A stretch of DNA of 64,000 nucleotides from assembly GCF_014274685.1 (NCBI RefSeq), contig NZ_CP060393.1, forward strand, positions 2,353,501 to 2,417,500, read 5' to 3'. The number at the start of each line of letters is the position of its first letter. Position 1 is the stretch's first letter. Position numbers and translations under genes: made by a program. Shown here piece by piece: positions 24,803 to 34,317 of this stretch. This DNA is from Edaphobacter sp. 4G125 (GTDB lineage Bacteria; Acidobacteriota; Terriglobia; Terriglobales; Acidobacteriaceae). Below the pieces are notes generated by a model. That model ran no database searches. It saw only the letters and a list, made by a program, of their open reading frames with translations, and was not told the origin of the DNA.

Positions 24803-27471
24803 CCCTTGAGCTCCTTTTGCAGTTCGGCTAACAGGTTCAGCGCTTCGCGCGGAGTCAGGTCATCGACAGCAATCTCAGCGATGCGATCAACGATCCGCTG
24901 CGAGAGCGGAGTAAACATCGTCATCTGCAATGCGGGGGAGTGATCAGAAGCCGCTTCACGCACTTGTTGGCTCTCGGCCCTCTCATGGAGCTTCAAAACC
25001 TCGCGGGCCCGCGAGATGACTGCCGCAGGAAGGCCGGCAAGTCGCGCCACCTCGATACCATAGCTCTTGTTCGCTGGTCCTGCCTCGACCGAGTGCAGAA
25101 AGACGATGCCTCCTGCGGTCTCTTTAACCGTGACTCGCAGGTTCTTCAGCCGCTCGAGCTTGTCAGCGAGCAGTGTCAGTTCGTGATAGTGCGTAGCAAA
25201 CAGCGTGCGTGCGCCGATACGGTCATGTAGATGCTCGACCGTGGCCCAGGCGAGCGACAGTCCGTCGTAAGTCGCGGTTCCTCGTCCCATCTCGTCCAGC
25301 AGAACGAGTGATCGGTTTGTCGCAGAGTTCAAGATGGCCGCTGTCTCGGTCATTTCGACCATAAAGGTTGAACGACCTCGAGCTACATTGTCACTCGCGC
25401 CGATGCGCGTGTAGATGCGATCCACCAATCCCAGACGCATCTGTTCGGCCGGAACGAAGCATCCGCACTGCGCCATGATGACGAGCAGCGCCGTCTGCCG
25501 CAGATAGGTGCTCTTACCTCCCATGTTCGGACCGGTGATCAGCAGCACGGAAGGACCAGCATCGGCATCTAGATGCACGGAGTTGGGAACAAACCTGCCT
25601 ACACCGGATTCCTCCAATCGTTGTTCAACTACGGGATGGCGCGCTCCGATGAATTCCAACAAACCACTTGTTTCGACAGCGGGGCGTACCCATCCACGCA
25701 GAGAAGCGAGATGCGCAAAACAAGTCAGCAGATCGATCTCCGCCACACGTCGCGCTGTTTCTCTCATTCGAGGAGCAGCATCCAGAAGCTGACGGCGCAG
25801 CTCATTGAAGAGTCTTCGCTCGATCTCACCGCTTCGCTCCTGAGCAGTCAGAATCTTCGTCTCGTAGTCCTTCAGTTCCGGTGTCGTAAATCGCTCAGCG
25901 TTGACGAGAGTTTGTTTGCGCTCGTAATCCGAGGGCACAGCCTTCGCGTTTGCCTTGGTAACCTCGATGTAATAACCGAAGACATTATTGAACCGTACCT
26001 TGAGCGAACTGATGCCTGTGCGTTGTCGCTCTCGCTCCTCGATAGCCGCCAAAGCCTGTCGTCCGCTGCGGCTCAGTTCACGCAGCTCATCCAGATCGGC
26101 ATTCACTCCGGAGCGAATGACTCCTCCGTCGGCCAGCGAAACCGGTGGTTCATCAGCGATTGTTTTGGCGATCAATGTGTGAAGGTCTTCAAGGGTGTCG
26201 AAGCCATTAGCCAGCGCACTCCATTTTGGAGCCTTAAATTGCTTCACCGAAGTAAGCAAGCCTGGAAGGCACTGGAGTGTCGCTCCCAGGGAAACGACTT
26301 CGCGCGGCCCCGCCGAGTCCAAAGCAATCCGTCCTAATAATCGCTCCAGGTCGAGCAGACCATTCATAGCCTGTCGCACATCTTCACGCCGCCGAAGGTC
26401 GCTTACCGCCTCTGCTACCGCCTCAAGTCGCGCCTCAATCTCAGTCAGATCGCTGGATGGTCGAAGTAGCGTCGCACGTAGCAGCCGTTTGCCCATCGGA
26501 GTGCAACAGGCATCCAACGTGTAGAAGAGCGTCGTCTGCTGCGTCTCTCCAGAAAAGAGTGGCTCGACCAGCTCCAGATTACGAACACTTACCGCATCCA
26601 GTTCCAGACAAGACGACCGCTCGTAATAGCGCAGGCCGTCAACATGCTCCAAACCGCCCTGTTTCGTCGCACGCATGTAGTGCAACAGAGCGCCTGCCGC
26701 GATTCCGGCCATTTCGTGACCCGCGAGTCCTAATCCATCGAGAGAATGAACACGGAAGTGATTACGCAACAAAGGAAGAGCATGATCCGATGTGAAGACC
26801 CACGCCTCAAGTGGCGTTTTCGTCCGGATAGCCTCAAGCGTCCCGGAGCTTTCTTCAACAGCCTCCCCTGCAAGATTGACTCCTCCAAACAGCCCCGAGC
26901 CATAAAGCAGCTCAACCGGCTTTACGCGGCCAAGCTCATCGGAGGCCTGGAGCCATGCATTTGCGCCGGAAAACTCGGTCGCACGAAACTCACCGGTTGA
27001 AAGATCGAGTAGAGCGATGCCGCAAACGGTAGAAGCATTCAATCCTGTTACGGCGATGCTGGCCAGATAGTTACTCTGTTCGGCTCCAAGAGAAGGATCG
27101 AGCGCGGTTCCCGGAGTCAAAACGCGGGTCACCTCGCGTTTGACCACTCCTTTGGCCTGCTTAGGGTCCTCCATCTGGTCGCACATGGCCACCCGATAGC
27201 CCTTGCGCAGCAGCCGTTGAACATAACCCTCTGCCGCGTGGTAAGGAACTCCACACATGGGGACGCTCTTGGCCTTATCCCGTGCCGTCAGGGCTAGTTG
27301 CAGCTCGCGGGCGGCAACCACGGCATCTTCAAAAAAGAGCTCATAGAAGTCGCCCATGCGGAAGAAGAGCAGAGTATCCGGATGTGCTTCCTTTGCTGTG
27401 CGATACTGCCGCATTGCCGGCGTAAGGGTCGCCAGGTCTGCACTCAACGCTTGTACTGTCTCCTGTGTCAT
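24799..27471 (-). CDS. mutS: DNA mismatch repair protein MutS
   Basis: MutS recognises base mismatches and small loops and starts methyl-independent repair with MutL. The 890-residue protein has the mismatch-binding domain with the Phe-x-Glu motif in FFRMGDFYELF, connector and core domains, and the ABC ATPase domain with Walker A GPNMGGKST near residue 645, followed by VLLDEMGRGTATYDG and FATHYHEL. The ATG used is MTQETVQAL; an upstream GTG would add eight residues. No mutL is adjacent. It overlaps anmK by ATGA, so it is the first gene of that operon, and it is divergent from the ccsA-like gene with only about 80 bp between them. Confidence 0.97.
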   Translation of the reverse strand: MTQETVQALSADLATLTPAMRQYRTAKEAHPDTLLFFRMGDFYELFFEDAVVAARELQLALTARDKAKSVPMCGVPYHAAEGYVQRLLRKGYRVAMCDQMEDPKQAKGVVKREVTRVLTPGTALDPSLGAEQSNYLASIAVTGLNASTVCGIALLDLSTGEFRATEFSGANAWLQASDELGRVKPVELLYGSGLFGGVNLAGEAVEESSGTLEAIRTKTPLEAWVFTSDHALPLLRNHFRVHSLDGLGLAGHEMAGIAAGALLHYMRATKQGGLEHVDGLRYYERSSCLELDAVSVRNLELVEPLFSGETQQTTLFYTLDACCTPMGKRLLRATLLRPSSDLTEIEARLEAVAEAVSDLRRREDVRQAMNGLLDLERLLGRIALDSAGPREVVSLGATLQCLPGLLTSVKQFKAPKWSALANGFDTLEDLHTLIAKTIADEPPVSLADGGVIRSGVNADLDELRELSRSGRQALAAIEERERQRTGISSLKVRFNNVFGYYIEVTKANAKAVPSDYERKQTLVNAERFTTPELKDYETKILTAQERSGEIERRLFNELRRQLLDAAPRMRETARRVAEIDLLTCFAHLASLRGWVRPAVETSGLLEFIGARHPVVEQRLEESGVGRFVPNSVHLDADAGPSVLLITGPNMGGKSTYLRQTALLVIMAQCGCFVPAEQMRLGLVDRIYTRIGASDNVARGRSTFMVEMTETAAILNSATNRSLVLLDEMGRGTATYDGLSLAWATVEHLHDRIGARTLFATHYHELTLLADKLERLKNLRVTVKETAGGIVFLHSVEAGPANKSYGIEVARLAGLPAAVISRAREVLKLHERAESQQVREAASDHSPALQMTMFTPLSQRIVDRIAEIAVDDLTPREALNLLAELQKELKG

Positions 27472-27551
27472 TCGAGAAGGCTCAGGATATCGCACCCCGG
27501 CCCCTCGGGCCTTTCCACAACCCGATATACTGAAGATTCAGGCTTTCCATT

Positions 27552-28364
27552 ATGTCGTTGCTCTGGCTCAGGATCGCAGTTTTGCTCTACGGTGTTGCCG
27601 CGCTCGCGGTATTGCCGGCTGCTCTCTATGACCGGCCACGGTGGAACAAGATCGCCATCCCGGCAGCGATAACCGGGTTGTTTTTTCACTTTGTTTCCCT
27701 GGTCGAAATGCTGAATGCCGCCCATCATCGGCTGCCAGTCGATACTCACGAGACACAGGGAATGCTCGGGCTGCTGCTGGCAGGAGCATTTTTGCTGGTC
27801 TACTGGCGTTACCGAACCGTCTCGCTTGGCGTCTTTGTCCTGCCGATCTCCTTTTTGCTTGGCCTGGTTCCCGCGTTTCGTCCCGGTCAAGAGGCTGCGC
27901 CTTTTCCGCAGTTTCATACGATCTGGATCTTTCTACACATCGCACTGCTGCTCGCGGCCTATGCAGCGCTGCTGCTCTCTCTCCTGTCTTCAGTGCTGTA
28001 TCTCATTCAGGAACGGGCCCTGAAATCCAAGCACACTCCGGGAGCATCCTGGTTGCCGCCGCTCGAAACCACGGATCAGATCGCACTTCGCTCGTTGCTC
28101 TTCGGTTTGCCTTGCATGACAGCTGGCTTGTTGATCGGTTCGCTGATCGCACAACAGACAATCGGCCCATCGTACTTCCTCGATCCCAAAGTGCTGCTCT
28201 CCTTCGCTATGTGGCTGGCTTATGTCGCCATGATCTATATCCGGCGGCACTCCGGTCTGCGCGGACGTCGGGCGATTTACCTCTCCGGTTTTGTTTTTCT
28301 TGTTGTCCTCGCCGTATGGTCGGCGAATCAATTCTCTGTAGTCCACAGGTTCACGACGCCATGA
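27552..28364 (+). CDS. Cytochrome c assembly (CcsA/HemX-like) membrane protein
   Basis: A 270-residue integral membrane protein with about eight hydrophobic segments, of the cytochrome c biogenesis CcsA/CcmF superfamily and most like HemX. Conserved-looking features include the His in GLFFHFVSL, HETQGMLGLLLAG and WIFLHIALLLAAYAALLLSLLSSVLYL, where His residues could ligate heme. The classical WWD loop (WGxWWxWD) of heme exporters is not seen, consistent with HemX-type members, which often precede hemA and influence glutamyl-tRNA reductase levels. Its stop overlaps the hemA start by ATGA, supporting joint expression. Confidence 0.82.
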   Translation: MSLLWLRIAVLLYGVAALAVLPAALYDRPRWNKIAIPAAITGLFFHFVSLVEMLNAAHHRLPVDTHETQGMLGLLLAGAFLLVYWRYRTVSLGVFVLPISFLLGLVPAFRPGQEAAPFPQFHTIWIFLHIALLLAAYAALLLSLLSSVLYLIQERALKSKHTPGASWLPPLETTDQIALRSLLFGLPCMTAGLLIGSLIAQQTIGPSYFLDPKVLLSFAMWLAYVAMIYIRRHSGLRGRRAIYLSGFVFLVVLAVWSANQFSVVHRFTTP

Positions 28365-29626
28365 GCCAGAACCAAAATCTCGTGTTGATTGGCGTAAACC
28401 ACACAACTGCTCCCGTCGAGGTTCGGGAGCGATTAGCGATTCCGGCCGGTCGGTTGGCTGATGCGATACGGAGCCTTGTTCACCACCCGGGAATCCGCGA
28501 AGGGATCATCCTCTCAACCTGCAACCGTGTCGAACTGTTGACCGTGCAGGAGAATGGCTCAACAACTCAAGCGAACCTGCTTCAGTTCCTTCAGGACTAC
28601 TTTGCTGTTCCACCGGCATCCATTACGCCTCATCTTTATGAATACCGCGAGCGAGAGGCCGTGCGGCATCTCTTTCGCGTTGCCAGTTCGTTGGACTCGA
28701 TGGTCGTTGGCGAACCACAGATCCTTGGCCAAGTGAAAGAGTCTTACACTGTCGCCCGCGAAGTAGGAGCCGTTTCCAACTCGCTTGACCCGTTGATTCA
28801 ACGTGCCTTTACCGTCGCCAAGAAGATTCGCTCCGAGACGCAGATCGGATCCAGCTCGGTTTCCATTGCCTCAGTCGCGGTCGACCTTGCGCGAAAAATC
28901 TTTGGCACACTTCAGGGGAAAACGGTCCTTCTGGTCGGGGCAGGAAAAATGTCGGAGCTTGCCGCCCGCCATCTGATCCAGCAGGGCGCTTCCAACATCC
29001 TGGTCACCAACCGGACCTTCGAGAGAGCTGAGAGAATCGCGCAGCTGTTCGACGGACAAGCCATCCCTTTCGAGACACTCTACGAGCAGGCTGCGCGGGC
29101 AGACATCGTAATCACCTCTACGGGCGCCCCTCAGAAACTCTTTCTTCGCTCTCACGGACAACAGTTTCTATATACCCGTCGAAATCGGCCCATGTTCTTC
29201 ATTGATATCGCTGTGCCTCGCGATATTGATCCGAAGATGAATGAGATCGAAGGCTGTTTTGTTTACGATATCGACGATCTTCAACAGGTTGCCGCCGCCA
29301 ACCTGGCAGACCGCAGCCGTGAAGCCGCAGCAGCGGAGACGATTGTTACTCAGGAAGTGGAGAAGTACGAGCAGCGCGTTCAATCTCGCGGTGCTGTTCC
29401 CGCTATCCTCGCTCTGCAACAGAATGCCGAGGTGATACGCGAGGCGGAGATGGCTCGTGCCGCCAAACGCCTCAATGGATTGACCGATGAGCAGCGGGAA
29501 GCTGTCGAGGCGCTCACGCGTTCACTGACTGCCAAACTGCTGCATCCTCAGTTGACCGCGTTGCGACAGGCTGCTAAATCCCGCGAAATTCCGGAAGAGA
29601 ATGGCAACAGTCAAGCCTCGAAGTGA
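28361..29626 (+). CDS. hemA: Glutamyl-tRNA reductase
   Basis: First committed enzyme of C5-pathway tetrapyrrole synthesis; reduces glutamyl-tRNA(Glu) to glutamate-1-semialdehyde with NADPH. The 421-residue protein starts MSQNQNLVLIGVNH, has the catalytic Cys54 in LSTCNRVELL, DSMVVGEPQILGQVK, the NADPH-binding VLLVGAGKMSELAARHL with NRTFERAERIA, and a C-terminal helical dimerisation region. An in-frame extension upstream exists but lies inside the ccsA-like gene and is not used. Regulation at the N-terminus by Lon/ClpAP, known in enterobacteria, cannot be judged here. hemL is not in the window. Confidence 0.97.
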   Translation: MSQNQNLVLIGVNHTTAPVEVRERLAIPAGRLADAIRSLVHHPGIREGIILSTCNRVELLTVQENGSTTQANLLQFLQDYFAVPPASITPHLYEYREREAVRHLFRVASSLDSMVVGEPQILGQVKESYTVAREVGAVSNSLDPLIQRAFTVAKKIRSETQIGSSSVSIASVAVDLARKIFGTLQGKTVLLVGAGKMSELAARHLIQQGASNILVTNRTFERAERIAQLFDGQAIPFETLYEQAARADIVITSTGAPQKLFLRSHGQQFLYTRRNRPMFFIDIAVPRDIDPKMNEIEGCFVYDIDDLQQVAAANLADRSREAAAAETIVTQEVEKYEQRVQSRGAVPAILALQQNAEVIREAEMARAAKRLNGLTDEQREAVEALTRSLTAKLLHPQLTALRQAAKSREIPEENGNSQASK

Positions 29627-29744
29627 CAACACGAAAAATAGAGGATTGTTGCGGTAGTCAAACCCGGATAAGTCTTTTATTACCATTACTTACACATGTA
29701 TCTTTCAACCATGTTGAGCGTCTAATCCCTAGAGGTTTAAGAAT

Positions 29745-30704
29745 ATGCCACGGTTGAAAACATCTCTACTCTCCTTGGCGACCCTGGGTGCACTCTCCTT
29801 TGGTCAGATTCTGTATGGACAAAATGTAAATACGGCTGGTCCAGGGACATTGAATTACATCGAGGGGCAGGTCAATATCGATGGCCAGCAACTTGATTCC
29901 CAGTCTGTAGGAAAGACACAGCTCACGAATAACCAGTCGATCTCGACCGAAAACGGCAAGGCGGAGATTCTGCTTACACCGGGAGTCTTTCTACGGCTTG
30001 GAGCAAACAGCACAGTGGAGATGATCTCTCCATCTCTTACAAAGACTGAAGTCAGGTTGGTGCAGGGGCGGGTCAATGTTGAAGTCGATCAGCTCTATCC
30101 GCAGAACCTTCTTTTGATCGACGTGCCCAATGGTCAGGCGCACCTGACGAAGAAGGGCCTCTACGGCTTCGATACGGGGAACTCCACCATCCGTGTCTTC
30201 GACGGCGAAGCCCAGGTCTATCCCGGCGCTGATCTCAACACCAATATCAAACCAATCACAGTGAAGGGCGGGCGGGAGCTTGCGTTGGACGGAGAACCCG
30301 GCAAAACGCAGAAGTTCGATCGAGATAGTGCCAAAGATGACCTTTACAACTGGAGCAGTCTGCGTTCGCAGTATCTAGGTGAAGCCAACGCAAATTTGGC
30401 AGAATCGTATGCCGCTTCCGCCAGCTTTTACCCGGGCTGGTATTGGGCAGGATGGCCTTACGGCTATACATGGCTTCCGGGGAGCGGTCTATACTCGAGC
30501 CCATTCGGATATGGCTTCTACTCGCCGTACTACTACCGCGTGTATGGTCCGGGCTTCTACGGTTCTCCTTACGGATGGTACGGAAGACCCTATGGCGGTA
30601 GTTACCGTGGAGGTGTAGTGGTCACCCGTCCTTCAGGCGGCTTCAGCGGTGGAGTCGGTGGGTTCCATGGCGGTGGTGGTTTCCACACCGGCGGACGTCG
30701 TTAG
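29745..30704 (+). CDS. Secreted FecR-domain protein with Gly/Tyr-rich tail
   Basis: A 319-residue exported protein. A signal peptide ends around GQILYGQ (residue 26). Residues about 35-190 form a FecR-type beta fold: LNYIEGQVNIDGQQ, GKAEILLTPGVFLRLGANSTVEM and VRLVQGRVNVEV. Without the transmembrane and regulator parts of true FecR it is probably a structural periplasmic protein. The C-terminal 100 residues are low in complexity (Tyr, Gly, Pro, Trp), ending in GGFHGGGGFHTGGRR, and could be surface or cell-wall associated. It lies between hemA and hemC with its own gap of about 120 bp and ends at a strong terminator. Confidence 0.72.
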   Translation: MPRLKTSLLSLATLGALSFGQILYGQNVNTAGPGTLNYIEGQVNIDGQQLDSQSVGKTQLTNNQSISTENGKAEILLTPGVFLRLGANSTVEMISPSLTKTEVRLVQGRVNVEVDQLYPQNLLLIDVPNGQAHLTKKGLYGFDTGNSTIRVFDGEAQVYPGADLNTNIKPITVKGGRELALDGEPGKTQKFDRDSAKDDLYNWSSLRSQYLGEANANLAESYAASASFYPGWYWAGWPYGYTWLPGSGLYSSPFGYGFYSPYYYRVYGPGFYGSPYGWYGRPYGGSYRGGVVVTRPSGGFSGGVGGFHGGGGFHTGGRR

Positions 30705-30727
30705 ATTCATTGTGCTCTGTAAGGAAA

Positions 30728-30756
30728 GAAGGCGAGCTAAGCTCGCCTTCTTTTTT
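30728..30756 (+). terminator. Rho-independent terminator after the FecR-domain gene
   Basis: Stem GAAGGCGAG (30728-30736) pairs with CTCGCCTTC (30742-30750) around CTAAG, followed by six T (30751-30756). It separates the FecR-domain gene from hemC. Confidence 0.92.
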
Positions 30757-30801
30757 GTGCGGCACAATTCTCACCGCAAAATCTCGTATTCTTAAAGAGC
30801 A

Positions 30802-31755
30802 ATGTCTACCCCCATCCGGATCGGTTCCCGCGGCTCCCAGTTAGCGCTCTGGCAGGCCAATCATATTCTCGAAGCACTACGCTCTGCCGGGCATGACGCT
30901 GAGATTGAAGTCATTCGAACGACGGGTGACCGCATGCAGCAGGCGAGCTTTGTTCCTCCAGCGAATGTGGACGGGAAAGGCATCTTTATCAAGGAGATTG
31001 AAGAGGCCTTGGCTGAGGGACGAATCGATATTGCAGTGCACTCCCTCAAAGACCTTCCAACTAAGATTTCTCCGCGTTTTACCCTCGCAGCGATCCCAAA
31101 GCGGGCCGACGCTCGCGACGTTTGGGTCTGCGAGACCTACTGGGCGCTTCACACGCTTCCGCTGGGCGGACGTATCGGGACCACCAGTCCACGCCGCAAG
31201 GCGCAGCTGTTGGCGATGCGGCCCGATGTGGAGTTTGTGGATGTGCGAGGCAATATCGATACACGTCTGAAGAAGCTTGCAGCCGGGGAGTGCGACGCTC
31301 TCGTGCTTGCGGCCGCAGGATTGGATCGGCTCGATCGCGCGGAGTGGGTTCATCACAGGTTCTCTCCCGATGAGCTCTGTCCGGCTCCCGGACAGGGCGC
31401 TCTCGCCATTGAAACCCGCAGCGAATCGCATCCTCTGGATGAAGCCAGGGATCGCATGATCCGGCAAACCATCGCCATGCTGAATCATGTTGAGACTCGC
31501 TTCTGCGTCGAAGCCGAACGGATCGCTCTCGATGCTCTCGGCGGCGGATGTTCGCTTCCCATTGGTGTGCATTGTGTCCCGGAGTTCGAGCGTTGGCGTG
31601 CCTTCGCTCAGGTCATTGCTCCAGACGGAGAATCCATGGTGCAAATCGACACTGAAATGCCACTCTCCACGGACGCCGAAACGCTCGGGCAGTGGATTGC
31701 CGATGATCTCAAATCGCGAGGAGCCATGGAGCTGCTTGCCTCTTCTACTTTCTAA
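30802..31755 (+). CDS. hemC: Hydroxymethylbilane synthase (porphobilinogen deaminase)
   Basis: Joins four porphobilinogen molecules into hydroxymethylbilane using a dipyrromethane cofactor. The 317-residue protein has IRIGSRGSQLALWQA at the N-terminus, the catalytic Asp84 in HSLKDLP, substrate Arg residues in GTTSPRRKAQLL and VRGNIDTRLKKL, and the cofactor-binding Cys250 in GGGCSLPIGVH. Length is normal. It begins 45 bp after the terminator of the FecR gene, so a promoter must lie in that short interval or readthrough occurs. hemD is 6 kb further on, separated by a decarboxylase and three signalling genes. Confidence 0.97.
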   Translation: MSTPIRIGSRGSQLALWQANHILEALRSAGHDAEIEVIRTTGDRMQQASFVPPANVDGKGIFIKEIEEALAEGRIDIAVHSLKDLPTKISPRFTLAAIPKRADARDVWVCETYWALHTLPLGGRIGTTSPRRKAQLLAMRPDVEFVDVRGNIDTRLKKLAAGECDALVLAAAGLDRLDRAEWVHHRFSPDELCPAPGQGALAIETRSESHPLDEARDRMIRQTIAMLNHVETRFCVEAERIALDALGGGCSLPIGVHCVPEFERWRAFAQVIAPDGESMVQIDTEMPLSTDAETLGQWIADDLKSRGAMELLASSTF

Positions 31756-31859
31756 TTTTTAGGGCAGCATCCGTTGTTTTCAAAACCTTGGTGGATGTTT
31801 GACATTCTTGTGCGTCAAATCGCTATACACTGCTTAATCGTTGGGGTTGTGAGGTCGAG

Positions 31860-34277
31860 TTGAACGAAGGTCGCTGGGTACTGTTGATTGCAAGTGAAGT
31901 GGGTGGAACGGATTCGGTCTCGGACCGCGCAATGGAGCGTCTGGTCGATGCCATCCGCGAAGAAGGCTACGAGGTGATCCGGACCTCCACGCCTGAGGAT
32001 GGTCTGTCTCTTGTGACCTCCGATCCTTCGTATTCGGCCATTTTGCTCGATTGGGATCTCGAAGGCGAAGGGCAGTTCGACGAGCGCGTCGCCCTGATGG
32101 TGTTGCGCGCCGTGCGCCATCGCAACAAGAAGGTCCCGATCTTCCTGATTGCCGACCGTACTCTCGTCAGCGAGCTTCCCCTCGAAGTGGTCAAGCAGGT
32201 TCACGAATACATCCACCTCTTCGGTGATACTCCTGCCTTCATCGCCAACCGCGTCGACTTCGCCGTCGAGCGCTATCACGAGCAACTTCTTCCGCCGTAC
32301 TTCCGTGAGTTGAAGAAGTACACCGACCAGGGAGCTTACTCCTGGGACGCACCCGGTCACATGGGCGGCGTAGCTTACCTGAAGCATCCCGTCGGCATGG
32401 AGTTCCAGCGCTTCTTCGGAGAGAACCTTCTTCGCTCGGATCTTGGTATCTCCACAGCCCAGCTTGGCTCATGGCTCGATCACCTCGGGCCTCCAGGAGA
32501 GTCCGAACGCAATGCCGCGCGTATCTTTGGAGCAGACTGGACCTTCTACGTTCTCAGCGGTTCTTCGACTTCGAATCAGATCGTCGGCCACGGCGTTATC
32601 GCGCAGGATGATATCGTTCTCGCCGATGCCAACTGCCATAAGTCCATCTGCCACTCACTAACCGTTACCGGAGCGCGACCTGTCTATATGAAGCCCACCC
32701 GGAACGGCTACGGTATGATCGGCCTCGTTCCCCTGAAGCGCTTCAGCCCAGAGTTCATTCGTGGTCTCATCGATCGCAGCCCGCTGACGAAAGGTGTCGA
32801 GAACCAGAATCCGACCTACGCTGTCGTCACCAACTCCACGTACGATGGCCTCTGTTACGACGTCAATCGTGTCGTCGAGGAGCTTTCGAAGTCCGTGCCT
32901 CGTGTTCACTTTGACGAAGCCTGGTATGCCTACGCGAAGTTCCACAAGATCTACCGTGGCCGCTTTGCGATGGACGTTCCTGACGACATGCCCGACCGCC
33001 CAACGATCTTCTCGGTTCAGTCAACCCACAAGATGCTGGCGGCGTTCTCGATGGGCTCGATGGTTCATATCAAGCTCAGCCCACGGGCTCCATTGGAATT
33101 CGACCAGTTCAATGAATCCTTCATGATGCACGGTACGACCTCGCCGTTCTATCCACTCATTGCATCGCTCGATGTCGCCGCAGCCATGATGGACGAACCC
33201 GCCGGGCCCACCTTGATGTACGAAACCATTCAGGATGCCATCAGCTTCCGCAAAGCGATGAGCTCAGTGGCCCATCGCCTGCGTTCCGCTGAAAACGGCG
33301 ACGGATGGTTCTTTCGCCTCTTCCAGCCCGATATGGTTACCGATCCAGCTACCGGAGAGAAGTATGTCTTTGAAGAGACACCAGACGAGCTCCTCGGCTC
33401 AAATCCCGGTTACTGGACACTGAAGCCAGGCGAAGACTGGCACGGCTTCCAGGACGACGATATCGCCGACGGATACTGCATGCTTGACCCCACCAAGGTC
33501 ACGATCCTGATGCCGGGTGTGAACGCACAGGGAACCGTTAGCGAGTGGGGGATCCCCGCCGCCATTCTCACAGAGTTCCTCGACTCCCGCCGCGTCGAGA
33601 TCGCACGTACCGGTGACTACACCGTCCTTGTGCTCTTCTCTGTCGGCACCTCGAAAGGAAAGTGGGGATCTCTGCTCGAAAACCTCTTCGAGTTCAAGCG
33701 CCTCTACGACAGCGAGGCCCCACTCGAAGAAGCTCTGCCGGAACTGGTTGCTAAGTATCCTCAACGCTATCGCAACGCTACCCTCAAAGAGCTCTCTGAC
33801 GAGATGCACGCTGCGATGATCGAGCTCAACCTGCCTACGCTCGTAGGCGAGGCCTGCGACGAGGACTTCGATCCTGTCCTCACCCCCTCGCAGACCTATC
33901 AGAAGCTGCTCCGTAACGAGACAGAGAAGATTCGCTTTACCCAGATGCCCGGTCGAATCGGTGCTGTCATGCTCGTTCCGTATCCTCCGGGAATCCCCAT
34001 GTGTATGCCAGGCGAACGGCTCGGTGGACCGGAAAGCCCGGTCATCCGTCTCATCCTCGCCACCGAACAGTTCGGCAAGCGCTTTCCCGGATTCGAACGC
34101 GAGGTCCACGGTATCGAAGTCGACGAGCAGGGCAACTATTGGATGAGGGCTGTCATCGAAACTCCTGGCCAGGTACGCAATGGGAACAGCAACGGAAATG
34201 GAAAGGTGCATCCTCCTAGCGCGGCTCCGCCCGTAAAAAAGTCCCGGCGCTCTCAACCGCGGCAAAACTCAGAGTAG
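31860..34277 (+). CDS. Orn/Lys/Arg decarboxylase, large type with N-terminal wing domain
   Basis: A PLP-dependent fold-I decarboxylase of 805 residues, acting on a basic amino acid; sequence alone does not settle which. The N-terminal 130 residues form the response-regulator-like wing domain (ILLDWDLEGEG... VPIFLIADR). The PLP domain has QGAYSWDAPGHMGG, SGSSTSNQIV, FDEAWYAYAKFH and the Schiff-base Lys391 in STHKMLAAF. Start is a TTG preceded by GTGAGGTCGAG, a reasonable ribosome site. The last 35 residues (NGNSNGNGKVHPP... RRSQPRQ) are an added low-complexity basic tail. Such enzymes make polyamines or consume protons in acid, which would fit an acidophilic lineage, but no antiporter gene is adjacent. 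Confidence 0.9.
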   Translation: MNEGRWVLLIASEVGGTDSVSDRAMERLVDAIREEGYEVIRTSTPEDGLSLVTSDPSYSAILLDWDLEGEGQFDERVALMVLRAVRHRNKKVPIFLIADRTLVSELPLEVVKQVHEYIHLFGDTPAFIANRVDFAVERYHEQLLPPYFRELKKYTDQGAYSWDAPGHMGGVAYLKHPVGMEFQRFFGENLLRSDLGISTAQLGSWLDHLGPPGESERNAARIFGADWTFYVLSGSSTSNQIVGHGVIAQDDIVLADANCHKSICHSLTVTGARPVYMKPTRNGYGMIGLVPLKRFSPEFIRGLIDRSPLTKGVENQNPTYAVVTNSTYDGLCYDVNRVVEELSKSVPRVHFDEAWYAYAKFHKIYRGRFAMDVPDDMPDRPTIFSVQSTHKMLAAFSMGSMVHIKLSPRAPLEFDQFNESFMMHGTTSPFYPLIASLDVAAAMMDEPAGPTLMYETIQDAISFRKAMSSVAHRLRSAENGDGWFFRLFQPDMVTDPATGEKYVFEETPDELLGSNPGYWTLKPGEDWHGFQDDDIADGYCMLDPTKVTILMPGVNAQGTVSEWGIPAAILTEFLDSRRVEIARTGDYTVLVLFSVGTSKGKWGSLLENLFEFKRLYDSEAPLEEALPELVAKYPQRYRNATLKELSDEMHAAMIELNLPTLVGEACDEDFDPVLTPSQTYQKLLRNETEKIRFTQMPGRIGAVMLVPYPPGIPMCMPGERLGGPESPVIRLILATEQFGKRFPGFEREVHGIEVDEQGNYWMRAVIETPGQVRNGNSNGNGKVHPPSAAPPVKKSRRSQPRQNSE

Positions 34278-34317
34278 GCCTGCTCCGGCTGCTTGATTGG
34301 AACAATAAACGGACCGC

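Noticed and set aside
27641-28360. In-frame upstream extension of hemA
   Set aside because: It overlaps the ccsA/hemX-like gene almost fully and lacks protein character; HemA begins at its conserved MSQNQNLVLIGVNH.
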